Part shown: piece after piece, positions 1-6,900 of the stretch
How positions within the stretch are numbered: position 1 is the stretch's first letter
Layout of the letters: every line of letters begins with the position of its first letter
Assembly: GCA_900617975.1 (NCBI GenBank)
Contig: UZAE01002095.1
Span: 1 to 10,331, forward strand
DNA from: Rodentolepis nana
Taxonomy: Eukaryota; Platyhelminthes; Cestoda; Cyclophyllidea; Hymenolepididae
Direction of reading: 5' to 3'
Length of the DNA: 10,331 nt
Position numbers and translations under genes: made by a program
Notes under the pieces: model-generated
The model's input: only the letters and a program-made list of their open reading frames with translations
The model's database searches: none
Told to the model about the DNA's origin: nothing

Positions 1-116
1 CCTCCACGTGGTGCACCCTGGGCAACGTATACTCATACGGCAAAAAAGTCTATAAATCGGCAGTTGACTTCGGACTTCAAACTACCATGACCCTATTGAA
101 TTTCATATTCGAATAA
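1..116 (+). other. Possible C-terminal end of an open reading frame entering from the left, unassigned
   Basis: The frame that starts at position 3 is open for 37 codons and stops with TAA at 114-116. The frame starting at position 1 is also open, as far as TGA near 88-90, so openness alone does not identify the coding frame. The segment lies upstream of the AATA-rich repeat tail at 274-325, so it could be the 3' end of a retroelement reading frame or of a plus-strand host gene. I recognise no family in either frame. It also sits where a PLD intron should be, which favours an inserted element. Confidence 0.2.
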
Positions 117-259
117 TTCCACAGTATTCACCTCACCTTTTTCTCTACCTTTGTGTCCGTCTGTCTCTTTTACGTCTGTGAATCATTATTCTTCCCCCTC
201 TCGACTTTTTACCAGTTGGATGTTCCTCCTTCTCCCCTCTGTGAAGCCCGAAGTCAACT
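62..259. repeat. Inverted repeat, 18-nt arms at 62-79 and 242-259
   Basis: The left arm reads agttgacttcggacttca. The right arm is its reverse complement with one mismatch (tgaagcccgaagtcaact). The arms are about 160 nt apart, so they could form a long-loop hairpin in RNA or mark the ends of a small element. No target-site duplication was recognised. Confidence 0.6.
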
Positions 260-415
260 AAAGGGCTAATGATACCTATCATAATGCCTGCCATTTGAAA
301 TAAATAAATAAATTATTTCGTCATAATTCGACCAATTTTAACTTGGCTTCAAAAATAGAACGAAAGGTAGAGTAAGATAAATGTAATTCAGACAATTCTA
401 AAGAATCAAGTAAAC
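117..415. other. Non-coding stretch inside the presumed PLD intron
   Basis: This lies left of the last visible PLD exon and shows no exon-like frame on the minus strand that fits the expected PH domain. It holds a pyrimidine-rich stretch on the plus strand (about 128-240), one arm of an inverted repeat (242-259) and an AATA-rich tail (298-317). Confidence 0.5.
274..325 (+). repeat. Dispersed repeat 3' end with AATA tail, copy 1
   Basis: The stretch carries tgcctgccatttgaaataa followed by repeated aataaata units, then tatttcgtcata. A closely similar sequence occurs in reverse orientation at 10278-10331. Sharing of the unique part plus a simple AATA tail is typical of a non-LTR retrotransposon or SINE 3' end. 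It could also be a 3' UTR with overlapping AATAAA polyadenylation signals. Confidence 0.5.
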
Positions 416-1380
416 TCGCCTTTTCTTTCCAAGCTTATCACCCATCCCCAAAATCAAAGGTCTTTTCTTTGGAAGTACCTGAACTTCGCCTTCCTTGAAT
501 TTTGAGTTTCCCAAACGACCACAAAACGTCAGGGGAGAAATTTCGAAAAAACCCAGCTGCGTAAGTAACATGATTTTTTATCCTTACCGTTTTAATTACA
601 ACAGAGTGAGAATTTATTAAAAAATACTTTTAAAATTTTGTCTTTTGTCAAAACTTAAAAATGAATTTTGTTAAATACATATTCTAGTAGACTCACGACA
701 ACATTAAGACATTGAATTTCAATTTTATTAATCACAGCAGACAAATACTCCTCAATTTTTTCCTATGGGAAAAAACATTTGTAAATTAAAAAAAATAATC
801 ATACGTCATCATTTTTTATTCTATCTATCTTTGGTCTGTGGTCATGTAGTTGGTAGTGTCTGGTTCTTATAACTTTGCGTCTGAAAATTAAAATTAAGAA
901 AATTGAAATAAACGAAGATACTTGATTTGTTTGACTCGAATTTTCAACCACGCTTCCCGAATAGCTCTATCAAAGTTTCGCAACTCATCTTGAGTTCTGC
1001 AGATTCTCCAGAAATAGGCACCATGGTGTAAAGCAATCTCGTATCTACTATGCTGTATAAAGTGGGAGGGAAGAACACTACAATTACCGAATTGGTGTTC
1101 CAAGTGTCTGATTCTTAATAGACTCGTAAGAGAGATCAATTGAATAGAGCGTGCGAAGCAGTTTAACCTCCACCCGCTCACCAGGTTGAAAAATATTGCC
1201 AATTGTGAAAGTATCGCCTTCTCCTAGAAAAGGCAAGTCGTGGGCTGGTAAATTGACATAAACTAGGATATGTTTAAATTTACTCGATATAAAGGCGTCC
1301 GTTGTGGTAGTCGCATTATCATTTGTTTGTTGAATAAAAATATCCGGATCCAAATCAATGGATTCTTTAGTCGAATTCAT
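416..1380 (-). CDS. PLD1: Phospholipase D (PLD1/PLD2 type), N-terminal part with PX domain, 5 exons, partial
   Basis: PLD1/2 enzymes hydrolyse phosphatidylcholine to phosphatidic acid and choline on membranes; the PX domain binds phosphoinositides. Proposed exons, in coding order: 1380-1088, 1047-922, 880-805, 762-679 and 556-416. All phases are compatible and give about 240 residues. Visible similarity to PX domains of animal PLDs: GERVEVKLLRTL at about residue 68, RRYEIALHHGAYFWRI at 98-113 (the LY.I.L.HG.F.W pattern), EKIEEYL at 166-172, and FFEISPLTF followed by LG and KEG near 196-215. The start at 1380 fits the short acidic N-terminus; an in-frame stop lies 13 codons upstream. Introns of 40-42 nt separate exons 1-4 and one of 122 nt precedes exon 5. 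An alternative end for exon 5 is a GT donor at 478. The PH domain and the two catalytic HKD motifs would lie left of the window. Family call is good; PLD1 versus PLD2, and exon 3, are uncertain. Confidence 0.62.
1048..1087 (-). other. PLD intron 1 (40 nt) with two competing acceptors
   Basis: On the minus strand the donor is gtaatt after position 1088. A pyrimidine-rich tract (gttcttccctcccac) leads to cag ending at 1053 and tag ending at 1048. Only the downstream tag keeps the PX reading frame (R-R-Y-E); the upstream cag would shift the frame. Confidence 0.6.
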
Positions 1381-1388
1381 TCTTATTT

Positions 1389-1420
1389 CTAAATAATATA
1401 AACAAATAGCAATTAAGATA
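1389..1420 (-). promoter_or_regulatory. Possible 3' splice acceptor just upstream of the PLD start codon
   Basis: On the minus strand a T-rich tract ending tattatttag stops 8 nt before the ATG at 1380. It resembles the acceptors used elsewhere in the window. It could be the end of a 5' UTR intron or a spliced-leader trans-splicing site, which flatworms use for some genes. Chance is not excluded in such AT-rich DNA. Confidence 0.3.
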
Positions 1421-2355
1421 TAACAATTTATGAAAACTAATCAAAACTTGAGACAAAAGAAAGAAAATAAATAAAGTATTTTTGTGATTTTAAATAAATC
1501 AAACCACCTATTCACGGACCAAAAAATAGTTGTCAAATATCGCGCCTACTAACTAAATGACATAAGGTCAAATAGCAAGTTAGAATTAGACGGAGTAAAC
1601 AAAAATTAAAATTAGTTTTCCAACATGTCCTTATTGCAATTCATGCTTCATATGAACATTTGTTTTGATTTAAAAGTAAAATTATGTAGCATGAAGTCGT
1701 TTTTTATAAAAGAGTTAAGATTAGTTTTTTTAATAATGTAATAAAATATTAACTCAGGGAACGCTTCACTTATGAAGTCTGGGCAACAATATTTTGCAGA
1801 TGAATATTTCTTGACTTAATTTATTCATCCTGGAATTTTAATATTTTTCAGAATTAGAAAGATATTACATTTCTTAGAAATTGGACGTCATTATCTGACT
1901 TATTTTCTCAATGTAGTCCTTTCGACGAGGTCTACAAAAAGTTGGATCACGTAAGAGTGTGGTAAAAATAACAATCGTCACATCCAGTGCCCCCATTTTA
2001 CGTGTTTACCAGTACTTAGTTTGATTTTCACTAACATGAAATTTATTTACATTGATTAACTTTTCGCAATGTCAAATCTTTTGTTGAATTTTCAGCTGTC
2101 AATTAAATTTAAATTTCTGGAAAGCTCTTTGGCCTTTTGCAGATAATTAAAACGTGAAAATTGGACACAGTAGATCTAGAAAATAAATGGGTACAATCCA
2201 TAAAGGTTTTACGTAAAAATAGGAGTCACATAAAAGTTGATAATGGTCGAATTTACATTTTTTGCTTCGTGTGAGATTTTCTGATTTAATCCCATCCGCT
2301 AATGTTATATTTCTAAAGGTAGAAATAAAATGAATGCACTGTGACACGAAAATAA

Positions 2356-2537
2356 ATGGCAAATGATAGCATTAATTTGATAGCAGACGAACCAAGTCAG
2401 TTATTTGAAGAAGATAAGTAAGGAGCATTGTCAATTAAATATAATTTTTATTTATTATATTTACATATTGCTTTAGTGGAAAAAGAGAGTTTCGGCAAAG
2501 CGATAACGTTTATCTAGTAATTAGCATTCAATATTAA
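2356..2537 (+). CDS. Candidate small two-exon gene, unrecognised
   Basis: An ATG at 2356 has A at -3 and G at +4. It opens a 20-codon frame rich in acidic residues (ADEPSQLFEED) that ends at a donor-like gtaagg (2418). A T-rich 59-nt stretch then ends in tgctttag at 2476. Joining 2356-2417 to 2477-2537 continues in frame as GKREFRQSDNVYLVIS and stops at 2535-2537, for about 40 residues. A further donor-like gtaatt at 2517 could instead lead to another exon. I recognise no family. Good start context and splice signals are the only support, and chance occurrence is quite possible. Confidence 0.25.
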
Positions 2538-3007
2538 ATTTTTATCATCTAATGTTAGTTCCGAATGCACTTTTGGAGTACTTCAGCATGAAAGCTAAGA
2601 AATAATTGGTATGCAGCATAAGTATTCATGCAATTTAACTTCAATAATAAGCAACTCAATTTTATATTTCAAAGCCAGCTAATGGGTCATTGGTAATTAG
2701 AACTTCCAGAGGCTTTCAACAGCATCATTTAATGGACACAATAACCTGATTAAGTTGGTCCAGGTCTTATGATATATCTTCAGAATTACGTAAACATAAT
2801 ATGATATTTGAAATATATATTTTAAAAATACTAATTTGTTCCTTTAAATAATATATCAATCGTGAATATGTTAAGTGCGTTGTAAATTTGTCACGCTTTC
2901 AAAATCATAATCCCAACCAATTAAAATTGAAAGCCTTAAATTAGTCGAGTCACTTGGATTTTCCCTATTATTACTAAATTTGAACATTTTAATACCTGGT
3001 TATCGAA

Positions 3008-3986
3008 ATGGGCGATGACTCAGAATGGCTCAAATTGTCGACTATCGATAAAATCGAGAATAAAGTTTGTTTGATTTTTTAATTTACTTTCTACCTAGTT
3101 ATGGAAAGCACGAGTAGCCGGTTACGATGAAGCTATAAAGTTATTTCAAACTCAAACGTCAGACAAGAGTCCAGTTTTCAACGATTATCTTGGTTTACTT
3201 AAGAAGATGGTGACGGATAGCAACGCTATTGCTCAAGAAAGAGCTCTCGATGTTGTACTTGCTTTTGTTGAAAACGCTTCTGTTGCTCCTCGGTAAGTAG
3301 CTAACAGTGCTCATATTCGTTTAGTGCTGCTGCTGACGTTTGTGAAGGAATTCTCTTAAAATGTCTTAATGCTGCTCGAGCAAAAACGAAGGAAAAAGGC
3401 ATCGAGATTCTTTTATTTTACATAGAATTGGAGAGAACCGACATCGTTCTTGAGGAATTAATCAAGGGCCTTTCTGCAAAACAACCAAAAACAGTGATCA
3501 GCTGTCTTCAGACTCTCCGGATGGCTCTAGCGTAGGTTAAAAATGTGTTTATTATTTTACTTCGATAGTGGTTTCGGTTCAAAGGTCATTTCAATCAAAT
3601 CAATCCTCAAAGACACTCTTCGGTTACTAGAAGATCGTGATCAAACAGTGCGTAATGAGAGCAAGGAATTGATAGTGGAAATGTATCGATGGGCTGGTGC
3701 TCCAATTAAAACTCAACTCTCGAGCCTCAAACCAGTTCAGTTGAATGAATTGGAAGCAGAGTTCGCTAAATGCTCTGGTCAGAAACCTCTCCCTACGCGG
3801 TATCTCAAAAGCCAGAAACCGAAAAATCTTCCGCAGCAAAATAATAATAATGCTTCCGCACCAGGGGATCAAGTTCTAGTTGAGGGAGTCTCTGAAGGCA
3901 ATGATGAACCAGAATTGGATCCTTATGATCTTGCCGATCCGGTTAATATACTCACAAAACTGCCGAATGATTTCTATGAACAGATT
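3008..3986 (+). other. CKAP5 exons 1-4: TOG1 domain and acidic linker to TOG2
   Basis: Residues 1-292. TOG1 carries the tubulin-contacting tryptophan of the first intra-HEAT loop (LWKAR, W21) and the second-loop VTDSN signature (about 58-62). Later repeats include EIYRW-like VEMYRW and the conserved VQLNELE. After TOG1 comes PTRYLKSQ (228-235), matching PTRFLRSQ of vertebrates, then a glutamine/asparagine run (QQNNNN, 242-247) and an acidic spacer rich in E and D. Exon 4 ends within the first helix of TOG2 (KLPNDFYEQI). The four exons are separated by introns of only 34, 32 and 37 nt, and exon 4 is followed by one of 43 nt. Confidence 0.92.
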
Positions 3987-6900
3987 GTAAGTGTTATAGT
4001 TCTCAAATTTATCAAATAATTCTGTTTAGGAAGCTAAAAAGTGGCAAGAGCGGAAAGAAGCCTTAAGCTTGGTTGAAAATCTCTCGGACGTGATGAAATT
4101 GGCCCCCGGTGATTATGGAGAATTAATGAAAGCTCTGATTAAGATTATCTGCAAGGACACAAATGTTATTCTCGTTGGCCAGAGTGCGAAAATTGTCGCC
4201 CAAATTGCTAGTGGTCTCAGAAAGGGTTTCCAGCCCTATGCTGGAGATACTATTCGGGCTTGTATTGACAAATTTAAGGAGAAGAAACCGGCCATTCTGA
4301 CGGCTATTCGAAGCGCTGCAGATGCGGCACTTAAAGCTGTAAGTTCTACTTAAATACTTTAATATACAATTGCCCTGACTTGCATATGAATTTTGAGATC
4401 AAACTCTAGTGATTGGAATGATTTTCAACAGTCATTTTAGTTTATACTGACAAAAGTCGCAGAATGGATGTTTTATCAACGAGTCTTAGGTGTCGAGTTC
4501 TAGATCGATGGTCTATCCCAAGGGCGGTATTATGGCGCCATCAGGATGTTTTTCTTCTATGCTAGTGAGGTGATTTGGTTGCCTCTTATTGTCAGGCTTA
4601 TGAGATTTTAGGTTCGATTTTTTTTTCCTCGCGTCTTCTGCAGCAAAGGTCATCTGTAGACGTTCTGTGGTGTGGGTGTTCATCCACGTTGGCTGGTGTT
4701 GGCCAGCACGCGTCGGGATGGAGTGCTAATCTCTTAATAAATTAGGGCTAGAGAATTATTAGCATCAGCTGTGTGGCTTTACGCAATTTGTAAGTTTTTG
4801 TTAAGGAAGCAGTTTCTTTTTCTATTAACTGTGAATTGGGTTGCTTTTTTCTTGGATTTTCTTTTTATTATCTAACATGGTATATGCATTTTTCGTTTTG
4901 TATTTTTCCCTTCTAACAATAATTTGGAAAATGTATCACGTGATTACCATTGTGTTGTTTTTTTAAAATTAATCTCCTTTGCACCTTTTCTCAACCACAA
5001 ATGTGCTTTCTTATCGCCCACCGGAGCTTATTCATATTATTTTTTGCTGGTATTCACAGTGCATGTTTTAGTTATCCATCTAGGTGCAAGTTTTTGAGAG
5101 GGAAGATGGATTGATGTCCGGAGGTTGCTTAGACTATGGTCTTGGAATATCCCCTTTTTTCTAATACGTGATATGGAACTATGCGAGATGTTCACAGTTT
5201 TAAGATGAATTGTCTTGTTAGATATTCATGTTTGCTCGGATTTCATTATCAGTTTCACACAGCACCAGAGATAATTGATTACATAAACTGCTATCATTTT
5301 TTCACCAATTTAGACCTCTCTCGATGCAGTTCAAGAGGACATCATTGCAGCTACTTCCAACAAAGTCCCCAGTGTGCGGGCGGAGATCTGTATGTTCCTA
5401 AATCGAGCCTTCTCTAACATGACAGTGGCGACGTTGAATAAGAAGCTCTTGAAGGCTTTCGTAGGGCCTCTGATCAAGTGCTCCTCAGATACCACTGGGG
5501 AGGTGCGTGAAGCGAGTTTTGCAGCTCTGGGCACAGCGATGTACGTGGTGACAGAGAAGAATATTACGCCCTTCTTGGCTGATGTTGATAGCATACGAAT
5601 GGGAAGGATTAAAGAATTCTATGAAAAGGCAGTGGAAGAGAAAAAGAAAGGTAAGTAGATAAGTCCTAATGGGTTTTATTAAAATTATCTTTTCCTATCT
5701 TTCAAACTTAGTATTAAACAATGGTTTTGAAGTATCAGTTTGACAGAGCGCTTCAATTTAGCGTTTATCGTAGAGCAAGTGACATTCGACTGCTTCAATT
5801 CTCGAAAGCAAACATCTATTTATAATTGGCGTCCCTTTGCCTTAAATACCATGATTTGAGGTTTTTTGAGAGCGTTCTTGTTGTTTTGACCTTTTGGTTT
5901 TGAAGGAGATTTAAGCGTATTTTGCACTTGCTGTGTCGAGTTTTCTAAAGCGTAGGCTTACAATTAATCGCATTAATCACACCTTTCACAAGTCCTAATT
6001 CAACCGATTATTCTAACTTTACGTCTGCGATTCACCAATAGGATGGATTGGATTATGGTTGAATCACTCCCTTTTTAGGGTTTCTGATGCGGGAGATTTT
6101 GTAGAATTTCAGTTTTTTGAGAATAGACGAGTTGTTTACAAATATCCCATATATTCAATTCCAGTAATTTTCTTACCCATTTTGCATTAGCTTGTGATTA
6201 ATAGAATGTTGCCTTTTTAATTGACTTCATGCTGTGTTGATTGAAATCTTTTGTCATGTCGATTTATTATTGTTAGTCAATTACTTTTTTGGAAGAATTA
6301 TGTGATTTCTTTCTCAAATTATTTTTTTAATATTTTCTAAGTAGTGTTTGAAAGCACTTATCACTCGTTTTCTAATCTATAGTCGCTTGCAAAGCGACGA
6401 TCAATAGTTCTCTTATTTCTCTCACCAGGATCTAGTTGAAAATAATTCGAGAAAATAATCTCATTAGGTCAGTATTTGAGTTAATTGAAATGAAAATCGA
6501 ATCACCTTGATGGTCATTAATTCCGTCTCAACTATAAATGGCTTCCCGATATAAGGACCATTTAAGTTGTCTAGCGAGGTACATCAATTAACTCAATTTG
6601 GCTATTGTGAAAGAGACTGCCGTTATCCATTCGGACCTCCATAGATGTGTCTACTGAGTCTTTCCACGCGTGCTTGCCAAACATTTTCACCACTGGAGAG
6701 TGATCTATCCTTGTTGGTGTTTCATTGCCAGTTGGCAACGCGAGTGCATGACGCATTCGCGCATCTCACTTTTGCAATTCTTCACACCCACGCTTTGTTG
6801 CTCACTTCGATTGCTCTAATGTTAGCCACTGGCGAAGTGCTTCCAAGTCAACTATTCTTATTCTCTTCTTATCTTCATCTGCAGGAAATTGTTGTTAATG

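Larger units (their letters stand above)
1381..3007. other. Divergent intergenic region between PLD and CKAP5
   Basis: About 1.6 kb of AT-rich DNA lies between two head-to-head start codons, so it should contain promoters and 5' UTRs for both genes. I see no convincing TATA box at a useful distance, no long conserved frame and no tandem repeat. A 71-codon minus-strand open frame at 2147-2362 has no recognisable features. The only gene-like signal is the candidate two-exon frame at 2356-2537. Confidence 0.6.
4030..5650 (+). other. CKAP5 exons 5-6: TOG2 domain
   Basis: Residues 293-507, split by a 975-nt intron. Exon 5 opens with EAKKWQERKEAL, which carries the tubulin-binding tryptophan W297 of the first TOG2 loop. 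CKDTNVIL, GLRKGFQPYAG and KFKEKKPAI follow, each nearly identical to vertebrate CKAP5. Exon 6 gives the remaining HEAT repeats, with VREASFAALGTAM and ITPFLADVD, then a lysine-rich helix (EEKKKG) that starts the linker. The exon 6 donor is a consensus gtaagt directly after this lysine run. Confidence 0.93.

Noticed and set aside
894..1202. Minus-strand open frame of 102 codons taken as a stand-alone gene
   Set aside because: Its N-terminal part reads exon 1 of the PLD gene in the wrong frame. Only the part below 1047 is coding, after splicing.
2147..2362. Minus-strand open frame of 71 codons
   Set aside because: Hydrophobic, AT-driven composition with no recognisable motif, and it overlaps the candidate plus-strand mini-gene start.
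3627..3872. Minus-strand open frame opposite CKAP5 exon 4
   Set aside because: Antisense shadow of a strongly conserved exon.
5331..5594. Minus-strand open frame opposite CKAP5 exon 6
   Set aside because: Antisense shadow of the TOG2 coding sequence.
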